From contig JAKAAX010000007.1 of the NCBI GenBank assembly GCA_021802125.1, positions 72,983-136,982 of the forward strand: DNA of 64,000 nucleotides, given 5' to 3'. This DNA is from Thermoplasmata archaeon (GTDB lineage Archaea; Thermoplasmatota; Thermoplasmata; Lutacidiplasmatales; UBA184). The notes beneath the pieces are model-generated. The model did no database searches, was not told the DNA's origin, and worked only from the letters and a program-made list of their open reading frames with translations. The translations under genes were made by a program, and so were the position numbers. Shown piece after piece: positions 25,828 to 34,965 of this stretch. How positions within the stretch are numbered: the stretch's first letter is position 1; each line of letters opens with the position of its first letter.

Positions 25828-28806
25828 ATGCTTCGCCGTGTCGCACGCGTCCTGAGAGAGACCCCCCTGTCCGCGGCCCTTCTGCTCCTGGTGGCCCTTC
25901 TTCTGCTCCCCGGAGGGGCCCTAGGCTCCGGGCACTTCGGGTCCTCGACCTCGACGGCGCTCCCGGTACGGGCCTCTGCGGCCTTGCCCGCCTCCCACGC
26001 GATCCCCGCCGTCTACGGGACGACGAGCGTCACCACCTCGGACGCGAAGGTCGCGAACAACCTCGCGATGAACTTCTCGATGGCCTTCCCCACCGCCATC
26101 TCTCTCTCGGCCGGGCAGGACATCAACGTGACGCTCCAGGAGCTCGTGGGGATCAACATCGCGACCCGCGACATCTCGGAAGCGTCCATCGGCTTCTGGG
26201 CCCACTACGACGTGGGAAGCTCCACGACGATGGTCTGGCCCGTGGCCACCTTCGGCAACCTCACGGTGACCCACACCGTGGTCGACACCGCGATCTCGCT
26301 CACGACCCCCGGGACCCTCGTGTTCCGGTTGTCCCACGCCCACGGGTACTGGTGGACGTTCTCGACCAACGGTGCCCAGGCCATCGGCTCGGGCGTCCCG
26401 GCCTGGCAGAACGGCACCTACATGCTGAACTCCTCCTCGGCCCTCGGGTACTACTCCTTCGGCTCCCGCTTCACCTTCGCCCCCACCCTCTTCCTGAACG
26501 AGTCCGGGCCCTCGCTCCCCTTCGCCAGCACGCAGTTCCAGGGCGTCCTCTCCCCCGCGATGCAGTTCAACACCACGACCGCCGGCTACCAGCCGGTGAA
26601 CGGGCTCTACCAGGCGCCCCGCACCGCCGGCTACGCGGTCCCGATGGCGGGCTACGACCAGTGCTACATCTCCGGCTGCCCCTGGAAGGTGGGGAACGAC
26701 ACGGTGCTCGTGAACTTCCCGAGCCCGGTGCCCTCCGTCACCGCGAACGGGGCCACCCTGTGGGGCGTTCCCCCGCCCCCGCCGGTGAGCTTCCACACCT
26801 GGCTCGGCGCGGAGACCGTCGACCCCAGCTTCATGAACGTCACCGGCGAGCAGATCACCCTCTCGCCCGTCCCCTCGGCGATCCCGCCGGGCGGGCTCTT
26901 CGCCGCGCACGAGGCCGCGCTCCCGATCAACGGGACCGACGAGATGTACATCGGGTTCGTGGACGCGAACGTCACCTTCGGGACGCTCGCCTACCAGGGC
27001 GTCTATCCGTTCTACGCGCTCAGCACCTACAACAGCGGGACCTTCGGCATCGACCTCACCCCGCTCGCGGCCGGGACCCAGCACACGATGTCCATCCAGC
27101 ACACCAGCGGCTGGTGGTGGACCGTGCGCCTCGACGGCGGCTCCTCGAGCTGGTGCACCGGCATCACCAGCTGCACGGGCAACGGCACGATCCTGCTCAA
27201 CGCTTCGACGGCGTGGGGCGAGACGAACATGACCTTCAACGCGGGACCCGGTGGCCGGATCGGCACGGCCGGCTTCTTCGTGCCCATCCCGTACTCGAAC
27301 CAGCCGCTCCTGGCCTACTTCGGGAACATGTCGACCTACTCGGTCACGACCTCCATCCAGCTGGACTCCCGCAGCGGGGTCTGGGGCACACCGTTCCTCG
27401 GGAACGCCTGGAGCTGGGACACCAAGAACTCCAAGGACGTCCTCGTCGGGAACACCCAGGAACCCTGGGCCATCCCCCCGGGGAGCGTGCTGGTGGAGAA
27501 CGCCACCGCGGCCTACCCCACCCCTCTCGCCAACACCACCGTGGGCGGCTCGCCCAACCCCGTGTGGATCGGAACGTCGGTGACGGCCGTCGCCACCCCC
27601 ACCACGGTCGCCTCGGGCGGAGGGACCACCAACCTCGTCATCTCCGTCAGCTCCGGCGGGTCCGCGATCTCCAACGCGGTCGTGAACGTCTCGGACACCG
27701 ACGCGCAGCAGTACGGCCACTGCTCGCCGATCTTTGCGCCCACGGGGACCCCGGGCGACTACTCCGGCACCTGCTGGTTCAACGCTTCGGTCCCGATCAT
27801 CCTCACGGCCCACCTCCAGGTCACCGTGACCCCGGTCTCGGGGGCGGTGGGCACCACCGTCGTCGTGATTGTCCTGACCCCCCCGCTCACCGTCGCGGCG
27901 CTCATCGCGGGCACCCCGAGCGGCAGCACGGTCCAGGCCGGTGCGGCGCTCACGGTGGAAGTGTGGACCAACGTCTCGGGCGCCGGTGTCGCGAACGCCT
28001 TCCCGCTGCTGGCCCTGACCCCGGTGGGAGAGGGGCAGATCGGACCCAACACCACCACGAGCATCGGGTTCTACAGCATCCCGCTCACCATCGCCTCGAA
28101 CCCCGCCAGCGCGACGGCGACGCTCACGATCGCCGCCACGGGCGGGGCGGGGGCAGGGTTCGGGGTCGCCACCGCCGCGCCGATCCTGCTCAACATCAAC
28201 CTGCCTAAGGCGACGGTGAGCCCGGTGTGGATCTCCGGCAGCGGGCCGTCGTCGATCGCCGCCGGCGCGACGGTGACCTTCTCCGTGAACGTCACCTCGG
28301 GCTCCGGGGCGATCGTCGGGGCCTTCGTCCACTTCGGGGTCACCTGCAACGGCGGGACCAACTGCACGAGCCAGTTCACTACCGTGACCGCGCCTTCGGC
28401 CACGAACGCCCAGGGGGCATCCTCCTGGACCGTGACGGCACCCGCGAACCTCGCGCAGGCCACGACCTTCACGGTCACGGCCACGACGACGCCCAAGGGG
28501 TACGCCTCCGCCTCGGGCGCCGCGCTCCCGGTCACCGTCCAGCCGCCGGGGTCGACGAACAACAACAACAACACGAACAGCTCCGGGTCGAGCCCGCTCA
28601 TCCTCTACGCCCTCGTGGGCGTGGTCGTGGTCGCCGTGGTGGCCGTGCTCGCGCTGCTCATGATGCGGAAGAAGAAGTCCTCGCCTCCCGCCTCCTCCGC
28701 TCCGCAGGGCGGCATGGAGAGCTGGAGCCCGTCGCCCGAGGGCGAAGGGGCGGGCGCGAACGCCGGCGGCGCCGAGCCCCCGGCGGGCCCCTCCGGGTCC
28801 GGCTGA
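25828..28806 (+). CDS. Large exported surface protein with a duplicated lectin-like module
   Basis: 992 residues; not matched to a named family. A twin-arginine-free signal peptide (MLRRVARVLRETPLSAALLL onward) is followed by two related beta-rich modules, one around residues 60-230 and one around 330-490. Each carries an H-x4-WWT core (AHGYWWTFSTNG; TSGWWWTVRLDG) followed by N-G-T and L-N-x-S-x-A-x-G, suggesting internal duplication of a concanavalin-like sandwich. Ig-like domains follow (about 570-880). An Asn-rich linker of NNNNNTN type, one membrane helix (about 920-942), an RKKK stop and a Pro/Gly/Ser tail complete it. Many N-x-S/T sequons suggest glycosylation. The start is set by signal peptide and promoter. 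Confidence 0.7.
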   Translation: MLRRVARVLRETPLSAALLLLVALLLLPGGALGSGHFGSSTSTALPVRASAALPASHAIPAVYGTTSVTTSDAKVANNLAMNFSMAFPTAISLSAGQDINVTLQELVGINIATRDISEASIGFWAHYDVGSSTTMVWPVATFGNLTVTHTVVDTAISLTTPGTLVFRLSHAHGYWWTFSTNGAQAIGSGVPAWQNGTYMLNSSSALGYYSFGSRFTFAPTLFLNESGPSLPFASTQFQGVLSPAMQFNTTTAGYQPVNGLYQAPRTAGYAVPMAGYDQCYISGCPWKVGNDTVLVNFPSPVPSVTANGATLWGVPPPPPVSFHTWLGAETVDPSFMNVTGEQITLSPVPSAIPPGGLFAAHEAALPINGTDEMYIGFVDANVTFGTLAYQGVYPFYALSTYNSGTFGIDLTPLAAGTQHTMSIQHTSGWWWTVRLDGGSSSWCTGITSCTGNGTILLNASTAWGETNMTFNAGPGGRIGTAGFFVPIPYSNQPLLAYFGNMSTYSVTTSIQLDSRSGVWGTPFLGNAWSWDTKNSKDVLVGNTQEPWAIPPGSVLVENATAAYPTPLANTTVGGSPNPVWIGTSVTAVATPTTVASGGGTTNLVISVSSGGSAISNAVVNVSDTDAQQYGHCSPIFAPTGTPGDYSGTCWFNASVPIILTAHLQVTVTPVSGAVGTTVVVIVLTPPLTVAALIAGTPSGSTVQAGAALTVEVWTNVSGAGVANAFPLLALTPVGEGQIGPNTTTSIGFYSIPLTIASNPASATATLTIAATGGAGAGFGVATAAPILLNINLPKATVSPVWISGSGPSSIAAGATVTFSVNVTSGSGAIVGAFVHFGVTCNGGTNCTSQFTTVTAPSATNAQGASSWTVTAPANLAQATTFTVTATTTPKGYASASGAALPVTVQPPGSTNNNNNTNSSGSSPLILYALVGVVVVAVVAVLALLMMRKKKSSPPASSAPQGGMESWSPSPEGEGAGANAGGAEPPAGPSGSG

Positions 28807-28807
28807 G

Positions 28808-28854
28808 CTCCTTCGCGAGGGCCCGTCGGGGCCCTTCAGCCCCTCGCGGAGGAG
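28808..28854. terminator. 14-bp hairpin between convergent surface protein and Taw2 genes
   Basis: The arm at 28808-28821 pairs over 14 positions (one G-T) with 28841-28854, enclosing a second small stem of the GGGCCC type. It begins 1 nt after one stop codon and covers the other, so it can serve both convergent genes. Confidence 0.55.
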
Positions 28855-29732
28855 GCCGCCCCCGCTGCCGCCGCCGGCGGCGGACGGACGCGGGCGTCCA
28901 CCACGGCGTGCGTCCGGGCCGGCCCGTAGGGCTTCACGCGCCTCGGATGGGACTCGAGGACCTCCCCGCCGGCCGCCAGGACCGCTCGCGCGACCTCCTC
29001 CCGGGCGTCCTGCGCCCAGCTCTTGGGCGAGGAGACCACCAGGTGCACGTGCATCCAGCCGCCGCTCCCGTCGAGCAGCTCGAGCGCCCGGGGAACGAAC
29101 GGCAGGCTCGAGGGCAGGTAGCCCAGGAAGACCCGGTCGAACGCCCCGAGGGGAAGAGCGACGGTGCGGTTGTCGCCCAGATGGGGGACGACGACCTCTT
29201 CGACCCGGTTGGCCCGGACGTTCTCCAGCAGGTAGGCGTGGGACCGGGGGTTCTTCTCCACGGCGTGGACGACCTGGGGGTGCCCGAACTTCGCCGCGGG
29301 GAGCGTGAAGTACCCGATCCCGGCGAAGAGGTCCGCCACGCGCTCCCCCGGACGGACGAGCTCGCCCGCCCTCCTTCTCTCCGAGCGGTTGCCCGCCGCG
29401 AACATGATGGCCGCCGCGTCGAGGTGCCAGAGGATCCCCTCCTCCTGGTGGACGGTCTCGGTGCGCTCTCCGGCGAGGATGCGGAGCCGGGGCCGCCGGA
29501 GCTCCCCCTCCACGCCGCCCTCGAACCCGAGGACGGTCTCGACGCCCATCTCCTCGCGGTAGAGCTCTCCCACCCTCGACCCGAACGGGCTCAGCGAACG
29601 GGGGAGACGGAGGAGGAGGACCTTCCCCAACCGCTGGTAGCCCCGGGGGAGGTCTGTGGCCGCGCGCCCCGCCAGGGGGCGCAGGCGATCACGCACCCGT
29701 TCCGCGGGGGGTCGGGACTGTCGTGTCGGCAC
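28836..29732 (-). CDS. taw2: tRNA(Phe) wybutosine-pathway aminocarboxypropyltransferase Taw2
   Basis: Transfers the 3-amino-3-carboxypropyl group of SAM to 4-demethylwyosine at position 37 of tRNA-Phe. The 298-residue protein has the Trm5/Taw2 layout: a small N-terminal domain with LPRGYQRLGKVLLLRLP, the ILWHLDAAAIMFAAGNRSERRR helix, motif I VADLFAGIGYFTLPAAKFG, an acidic strand-2 end (VHAVEKNP), and DRVFLGYLPSS. The last replaces the N-x-P-P motif of Trm5 and points to Taw2. The first 15 codons overlap the end of the TrmB-like gene by 44 nt; a later start is possible. Confidence 0.85.
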   Translation of the reverse strand: MPTRQSRPPAERVRDRLRPLAGRAATDLPRGYQRLGKVLLLRLPRSLSPFGSRVGELYREEMGVETVLGFEGGVEGELRRPRLRILAGERTETVHQEEGILWHLDAAAIMFAAGNRSERRRAGELVRPGERVADLFAGIGYFTLPAAKFGHPQVVHAVEKNPRSHAYLLENVRANRVEEVVVPHLGDNRTVALPLGAFDRVFLGYLPSSLPFVPRALELLDGSGGWMHVHLVVSSPKSWAQDAREEVARAVLAAGGEVLESHPRRVKPYGPARTHAVVDARVRPPPAAAAGAASSARG

Positions 29733-30462
29733 GTTCGAGCATGATGTCCAGGAATTGCTTGAGGTGTTCGGCCAGGATCGGGTTGTCGGTGAACCCGCAC
29801 GCCTCCAGGCCGGGAGAGGCGAGGAGGGCGTGCTCCCCGTCGACCAGGAGGTCCGTGGCGAGGATGTGCTGGCGGGCCACGTGCCGGCACCCTTCGGGGA
29901 TCTTCTGGGCGGGAGCGGTGATGAACGTGATCTCGACGCCCCTCTTGACCGCGCTCTGGATGCGCTTGCCGAGCTCCTCCCTGAGGTCCGCCACCTGCGG
30001 CGTCGTGACGATGACGGTCCTCGTGGACCGGTCCAGGAACTCGCCCACCTTGGTGAGGACCTTCTGCCGCCCGTAGAGGAGGTAGACCAGCTGGGGCTCG
30101 CCCTGCTCCCCCACCATCCGGTGGAGCTCCTGCAGGCGACCGAAGACCTCCTGGACGTCCCCCTTCAGCCGCTCGGCCACCTTCTCGGGGGGGTAGGGCT
30201 TGAAGAGCGTCGGCTTGCCGCCGGAGGAGTACGCGTAGCCCTTCTGGCAGAGCGCTTCCAGGACCTTGTACGCGCTGGTCCGGGGGATCTGGGCCGCGCT
30301 CGCGAGCGTCGCCGCGTCGCCGTAGCCACGGGTCACGAGGGCCATGTAGGCCCGGGACTCGTAATGCGTGAGCCCGACCCGCTCGAGGATCTCGACGGCC
30401 CTTCGGTACTCGGACGTCTGGTCGTTGCCCAGGGAGGCGACCAGCTCGTCGGGGCCTGGCAT
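29689..30462 (-). CDS. TrmB-family transcription regulator
   Basis: 257 residues. An N-terminal winged helix (about 17-85: LERVGLTHYESRAYMALVTRG, AAQIPRTSAYKVLEALCQKGY) is followed by a helical linker and a phospholipase-D-like effector domain (TRTVIVTTPQ, ILATDLLVDGEHALLASP) as in TrmB proteins that sense sugars or other small ligands. The sugar-binding TrmB_C domain is absent. It overlaps and precedes taw2, and it is divergent from the Kelch gene, so either could be a target. The start is supported by a TATA box 27.5 nt upstream. Confidence 0.85.
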   Translation of the reverse strand: MPGPDELVASLGNDQTSEYRRAVEILERVGLTHYESRAYMALVTRGYGDAATLASAAQIPRTSAYKVLEALCQKGYAYSSGGKPTLFKPYPPEKVAERLKGDVQEVFGRLQELHRMVGEQGEPQLVYLLYGRQKVLTKVGEFLDRSTRTVIVTTPQVADLREELGKRIQSAVKRGVEITFITAPAQKIPEGCRHVARQHILATDLLVDGEHALLASPGLEACGFTDNPILAEHLKQFLDIMLERADTTVPTPRGTGA

Positions 30463-30485
30463 CCGCCGCCCTAAAATAGCCTCGA

Positions 30486-30493
30486 CCTAAATC
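30486..30493 (-). promoter_or_regulatory. TATA-like box for the TrmB-like gene
   Basis: Minus-strand GATTTAGG is centred 27.5 nt before ATG 30462. A second AT-rich block, CTATTTTAG on the minus strand at 30471-30479, lies only 13 nt from the ATG and is too close to be the TATA element. It might be an operator. Confidence 0.5.
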
Positions 30494-30529
30494 GTTGAGG
30501 TGCCGTCGCCGTTCCCTGCCTCGGGGGCG

Positions 30530-30537
30530 ATTTATCC
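30530..30537 (+). promoter_or_regulatory. TATA-like box for the Kelch protein gene
   Basis: ATTTATCC is centred 25.5 nt before ATG 30559. The in-frame ATG at 30553 would be only 19.5 nt away, so the second ATG is preferred. Confidence 0.5.
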
Positions 30538-30558
30538 ATTGACGTACTGAGCATGCCG

Positions 30559-31497
30559 ATGGCGGAGGGCATCTTCCGCCCGGGCCCAGCTCTCCCGGGC
30601 CGGCGCAGCGACTTTGTCGCGACCGCCACGGACCGTACCCTCCTCGTGGTCGGAGGCTGCCTTTCCCCCCGAGAGCCCGTCCGGGACACGTGGGTCCTCG
30701 ACCTTGCGACGGAGAAGTGGAGGACGGGGCCGCCCATCCCGGAACCCCGAGAGGGGATCGCCTGGGCCCGCGACAAGGACTGGCTCCTGGCGGCGGGAGG
30801 GTACCTGCCGACCGCCGACATCGCGGGCATGGTCGACGCGCTCCACGTGCACGAGGAGCGCTGGGAGGCCCGTCAACCGCTCCCGCACGCCACGGCCTGG
30901 GGAAGGGGAGCGCTCGTGGGAGGCGCCCTCCACCTCGCGGGAGGCTTCCGGATCGACCCTCGGAGCGCGGACGCGGCCATCCCGGACCACCTCCAGGGCT
31001 CCCTGGAGGGAGGGAAGCTCGTCCACTGGAGGGACGCCCCGCCGCTCCCGCTGGGCGTGGCCGACGGGACGTTCGCCCCTCTCCCCGGGGGGGAGAAGAT
31101 CGTCTGGTCCGGAGGAGCGCTGGGGGTGGGCGCGTGGAGGAGGGAGCACCTCTTCTCCCAGCCGGTGACCGGGGTCACCTTCGCTTTCGACACGTTCCAC
31201 CAGACCTGGCAGCGGCTCCCGGAGCTCCCGGTCCCCCGGCGGGCCCACCGTGCGCTCGCGCTGAAGGAGGGCGTCCTCGTGGCGGGAGGGGTGGACGACG
31301 AGACCACCGCGCTCTCCAGCGTCTTCCTCCTCAGCCCCGACGGGTTCTGGAACGAGCTCGAGTCCCTCCCGGACCCGCGCTACCACTTCGGGCTGGTCGA
31401 GGTGGGCGAGGAGATCTGGGTGCTGGGAGGGAACTACCTCGAGGGCGAGGCCCCGCCCACCCTCCGGGTGGCGAAGAAGGACTGGCTCCGGGCGTGA
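30559..31497 (+). CDS. Kelch-type beta-propeller protein
   Basis: 312 residues without a signal peptide, so probably cytoplasmic. Five to six Kelch-like blades can be read from the repeated VVGG/AAGG/VAGG/VLGG doublets followed about 20-25 residues later by W in a short strand (EKWRTGPPIPEPR, ERWEARQPLPH, QTWQRLPELPVPRRAH, GFWNELESLPDPRYH). Function is unknown; such propellers bind proteins or act as sialate mutarotases, and no catalytic signature was recognised. It is divergent from the TrmB-like regulator and convergent with the aspartase. Confidence 0.72.
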   Translation: MAEGIFRPGPALPGRRSDFVATATDRTLLVVGGCLSPREPVRDTWVLDLATEKWRTGPPIPEPREGIAWARDKDWLLAAGGYLPTADIAGMVDALHVHEERWEARQPLPHATAWGRGALVGGALHLAGGFRIDPRSADAAIPDHLQGSLEGGKLVHWRDAPPLPLGVADGTFAPLPGGEKIVWSGGALGVGAWRREHLFSQPVTGVTFAFDTFHQTWQRLPELPVPRRAHRALALKEGVLVAGGVDDETTALSSVFLLSPDGFWNELESLPDPRYHFGLVEVGEEIWVLGGNYLEGEAPPTLRVAKKDWLRA

Positions 31498-31499
31498 AG

Positions 31500-31513
31500 G
31501 GCCCGGAAGGGCC
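31500..31513. terminator. GGCCC-GGAA-GGGCC hairpin between convergent genes
   Basis: A 5-bp stem with a GGAA tetraloop lies 3 nt after the Kelch gene stop and 13 nt before the aspartase stop. The same GGGCCC-type small hairpin recurs after several genes here (28828, 53756). Confidence 0.4.
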
Positions 31514-31525
31514 GCGCTCGCGCGT

Positions 31526-32938
31526 TCAGGCGACGGGTCGGGCCATCGCGATGAGGGCCTTGAGCCCCAGGAACTCCTCGGCCTCCTGGGCGCTCAGGAT
31601 CCCTTCCTTGACCAGGTAGTCCCGAGGGTTCATCCCGCTCGCCGCGGCCTTCTTGATCACCTCGGCCACCTTGAGGTAGCCAAGGCGGGGCGTGAGCACC
31701 GTCGCGAGGGCGTGGGAGGAGAGCAGGTAGTGCTCCATGCGCTGCGGGTTCGGGCGGATCCCGGCGACGCAGCGCTCGGCGAAGACCGGCAGGAAGTTCG
31801 AGAGGAGCCGGCAGGAGAAGAGGACCTCGAAGGCCATCACCGGCATCATCACGTTGATCTCGAACTGGCCGGCCTGGGAGGCGAGGGAGGTCGCGAGGTC
31901 GCTCCCGATGACGTGGAAGCAGACCTGGTTCAGGCACTCCACCATCGAGGGGTTCACCTTCCCCGGCATGATCGAGGAGCCCGGCTGGACCTCGGGGAGA
32001 CGGATCTCGTCGAGGCCGGTCGCGGGGCCGGAGGTGAGCAGCCGAAGGTCGTTCGCGATCCGGGTGAGCTCCACGGCCGCGGACCGGAGCCACGCCGAGG
32101 CCTCGGAGGCCGCGCGCCGGCTCTGCATCGTCTCGAAGGGGTCCCGGGCGGCGCGGAGGGGGACCTTCGCGAGCGCGGAGAGGCGCTCGACGCTCAGGTT
32201 GCGGAAGCCCACCTTCGTGTTGATCCCGCTCCCCACGGCGCTGCCGCCGAGGGCCACCTCGCCCAGGTCCTCCTTCACGTGGGGCAGGGCCTCCAGCACC
32301 CGACGCAGCGTCGAGGCGTAGGCCTGGAACTCGGAGCCCAGCGTGACCGGCATCGCGTCCTGCAGATGCGTCCGCCCGGCCTTCGGGAGCCCCTCGAACT
32401 CCTTCGCCTTCGTCTCGAGCGCCTGGACGAGTCGAACGAGCGCGGACTCGACCTCTCCCAGGGCGAAGAGCGAGGAGAGGTTGAGGGCGGTGGGGAACGT
32501 GTCGTTCGTGGACTGGCCGCGGTTCACGTGGTCGTTGGGCGAGAGGTAGGCGTAGTCGCCCTTGGGCTTCCCCAGGATCTCGAGCGCACGGTTCGCCAGG
32601 ACCTCGTTGACGTTCATGTTCGTCGAGGTGCCGGCCCCCGCCTGGAACACGTCCACGATGAACTGGTCGGCGAACCGCCCGTCGGCCACCTCGCGCGCGG
32701 CCTGGGCGATGGCCCGGGCCCGCTCGGCGTCCAGCACGCCCAGGCGCTCGTTGGCCTCGCAGCAGGCGAGCTTGATGAGCGCGTAGGCCCGGACGAGCTC
32801 CGGGGGCAGGGAGAGCCCGCTCACGGGGAAGTTCTCCTTCGCCCGCAGGGCCTGGACCCCGTAGTAGGCGCTCTGGGGCACCTCCTTCGGGCCAAGCGAA
32901 TCCTTCTCGGTGCGCGTGGGAGGCTCCGTCGCGGTCAT
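31526..32938 (-). CDS. aspA: Aspartate ammonia-lyase (class II fumarase/aspartase family)
   Basis: Reversibly deaminates aspartate to fumarate. The 470-residue enzyme has the superfamily blocks AGAGTSTNMNVNEVLANRA, PNDHVNRGQSTNDTFPTA, GRTHLQDAMPVTLGSEF, GSAVGSGINT and the SS-loop QPGSSIMPGKVNP. T-S-T-N-M-N (not T-Q-S-N-M-N) and VECLNQVCFHVIGSD followed by FEINVMMPV favour aspartase. GRTHLQDA is more fumarase-like, so fumarase remains possible. The start is ATG 32938 where the family N-terminus begins; the 24 codons upstream of it look non-coding. Confidence 0.82.
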   Translation of the reverse strand: MTATEPPTRTEKDSLGPKEVPQSAYYGVQALRAKENFPVSGLSLPPELVRAYALIKLACCEANERLGVLDAERARAIAQAAREVADGRFADQFIVDVFQAGAGTSTNMNVNEVLANRALEILGKPKGDYAYLSPNDHVNRGQSTNDTFPTALNLSSLFALGEVESALVRLVQALETKAKEFEGLPKAGRTHLQDAMPVTLGSEFQAYASTLRRVLEALPHVKEDLGEVALGGSAVGSGINTKVGFRNLSVERLSALAKVPLRAARDPFETMQSRRAASEASAWLRSAAVELTRIANDLRLLTSGPATGLDEIRLPEVQPGSSIMPGKVNPSMVECLNQVCFHVIGSDLATSLASQAGQFEINVMMPVMAFEVLFSCRLLSNFLPVFAERCVAGIRPNPQRMEHYLLSSHALATVLTPRLGYLKVAEVIKKAAASGMNPRDYLVKEGILSAQEAEEFLGLKALIAMARPVA

Positions 32939-33057
32939 GGTCAGGGCCCGGCAGGAACATCCCGAGAAAAAGGCGGAGGGTCCCGCCTCAGGAGGCATGG
33001 AAACCTCCAAAAGACGCTCCCCCGTGAACCGACAAGAGCGAGGGAGCTCCCGCGCGG

Positions 33058-34965
33058 ATGGTCGACCTTTTCCAGTTGCTCTACGACACCACCGCGATCG
33101 TCGCCTACCTGGTGCTCCCCGTCGCGATCTTCGCGGCGCTGTTCCTCCTGGCCTGGGAGCGCGGGCTCGAGGGTGACCTTGTCGGGTTCGGCAAGCGGAC
33201 CTTCCTCCTGCTGCTCGTGGGCGGGGTGATCGGTTACCTCGCGAACTTGCCGTTCTTCACGTGGAACGGCTCCGTCCTGATGGTGAACGTGGGAGGGGCG
33301 CTCCTCCCCGTCGCGGTCTCCCTGGTCGTGCTGGACCAGAGGATCCTTCCGGGGCGAACGCGCGAGCTCGCCCTCTTCCTCGGGATGCTCACCCTCGCCG
33401 TGTCCGCGACGCTCGTCGCGCTGGTCGAGCTCCCCACCCGGCTCGGGCTCGTGGGCTTCCTGGCCTGCTTCGCGCTCTCGGGCGCCCTGCTCGTCGCCCT
33501 CCGACGGAGGGCCGTTCCCGCCCCCCGTCTGGGCTCGACGGTGGACGCGGTCGCCCCCTTCGTCCTCGTCGCGCTCGGGATCTGGGGGACCTACCTGACC
33601 ACGGCGGTGGTTCCCGAGGTCGGGATCGTCTCCACGTTCCCGGACTACCTGGTGGCCCCCCTCCTCATCGCCCTCGCCGCGGTGGGGCTCCGCTGGCCGC
33701 GCCGGGACGCGCCGGCCCTCGCCTTCGCCGCCTCCACGCTCGGCGTCCTCATCGGCGCCGACATCCTCCACCAGCCGCAGCTCTTCCAGGCGCCCGCCTT
33801 CCTGGGCTCGATCGGGGGCGCCGGACCGCTCGACCTGGTCTTCCTCTCCGGACCGTTCGCCCTGGGCGTTGCGCTCGTCGTCGATGTCCTCCTCCGTCGG
33901 ACCACGGGCCCCTCCGCCCACGGTGCGGAGAAGGCTCCCTCCGCGCGCCCGTTCGGGCCCGTGCGCGGCTCGGAAGCGCGCTTCTACGAGGGGCTCCACG
34001 CCTACTCGGAGGGGCGCTACGCCGAGGTCGCGCCCGCCGTGGTCCGGACGCTCGACCGGGACCTGGCCGAGACACGCCGCGCCCTGGGACTCCCCGAAGC
34101 ACCGGCGGCGACGGGTCTGGAGCCGCTCCCCGTCCACCCGTTCCTGTCGGCCGACCTGGCGAACCTTCGTCAGGTCGCCCAGGAGCCCCCGGGAACCACG
34201 GTGCGCGAGGACGCCCGACGAGCGCTGGTGACGGGCTTCCTGGTGCAGCGGGGCTTCCTGGGCCTCCTGGGCCGGCGCCTCGCGTTGGTGGGAGACCGTG
34301 TGAAGGCCTTCCTGGTCGACCTGCTCGTGGCGTTCCTGCCGTCCATCCCCGCCCTCTACCTCATCCTGAGGCTGCTGCACCTGGACGTCAACTCCGTCAC
34401 GGCCTCCCCGTACACCTCGATCGGCTACCTGGCCGCGATCAGCTGGATCGGGGCCTGGCCGTTCCTGATCTACGCCCTCCTGGAGTGGAGGTATGGCGTG
34501 ACCCCGGGGAAGCGCCTCCTGGACCTGGTCGTCGTCGGCCCGGACGGGGGCCGTCCCTCGATGCTCTCCGCGCTCGCGAGGAACGTCCCGAAGCTCCTCC
34601 CCCTGGCCGCCCTGTCCCTGACGCTGGGGATCGGTCTGCCGTTCGCCTTCCAGACCACTCCGATCTCGGTGGGAGCGAGCGTCGCTCTCGTCATCATCGG
34701 GGCGGGAGTGTTCATCAGCGGGCTCATCGGCCTGGTGAGCGTGTGGGCGATGCGCGTCAGTCCCCGCCGTCAGAGGCTGGGCGACGTGCTCGGCGCGTCC
34801 ATGGTCTGGACGCGGACGCCCCCGCACGTGCCGGGGATCCTCATGGCGGCGGGGAGCCCGACGGTGTCCCCGCCGGCGGCGCCGTGGCCGCCGCGGGAGG
34901 CGCCTGCGGCCCCCCCGAGCCCGTTGGGGGGGCCGATGGGCCCGCCGCCCCTCCAGCCCTGGTGA
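33058..34965 (+). CDS. Polytopic membrane protein, DUF1614-like domain fused to RDD domain
   Basis: 635 residues. The N-terminal 280 residues have about eight hydrophobic helices and end in TLGVLIGADILHQP and SIGGAGPLDLVFLSG, the pattern of DUF1614 proteins. A soluble stretch (about 285-410) has a short helical motif EARFYEGLHAYSEGRYAEV. The C-terminal 200 residues match the RDD family: DRVKAFLVDLLVAFLPS with the Arg/Asp pair, YGVTPGKRLLDLVVV and RRQRLGDVLG. RDD proteins are thought to act in transport or ion exchange. The last 125 bp overlap the end of the convergent Alba gene. Confidence 0.75.
   Translation: MVDLFQLLYDTTAIVAYLVLPVAIFAALFLLAWERGLEGDLVGFGKRTFLLLLVGGVIGYLANLPFFTWNGSVLMVNVGGALLPVAVSLVVLDQRILPGRTRELALFLGMLTLAVSATLVALVELPTRLGLVGFLACFALSGALLVALRRRAVPAPRLGSTVDAVAPFVLVALGIWGTYLTTAVVPEVGIVSTFPDYLVAPLLIALAAVGLRWPRRDAPALAFAASTLGVLIGADILHQPQLFQAPAFLGSIGGAGPLDLVFLSGPFALGVALVVDVLLRRTTGPSAHGAEKAPSARPFGPVRGSEARFYEGLHAYSEGRYAEVAPAVVRTLDRDLAETRRALGLPEAPAATGLEPLPVHPFLSADLANLRQVAQEPPGTTVREDARRALVTGFLVQRGFLGLLGRRLALVGDRVKAFLVDLLVAFLPSIPALYLILRLLHLDVNSVTASPYTSIGYLAAISWIGAWPFLIYALLEWRYGVTPGKRLLDLVVVGPDGGRPSMLSALARNVPKLLPLAALSLTLGIGLPFAFQTTPISVGASVALVIIGAGVFISGLIGLVSVWAMRVSPRRQRLGDVLGASMVWTRTPPHVPGILMAAGSPTVSPPAAPWPPREAPAAPPSPLGGPMGPPPLQPW

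Noticed and set aside
31526..32938. Class II fumarase as first choice
   Set aside because: T-S-T-N-M-N and the N-Q-V-C-F-H-V-I-G segment fit aspartase better, though the call is not certain.
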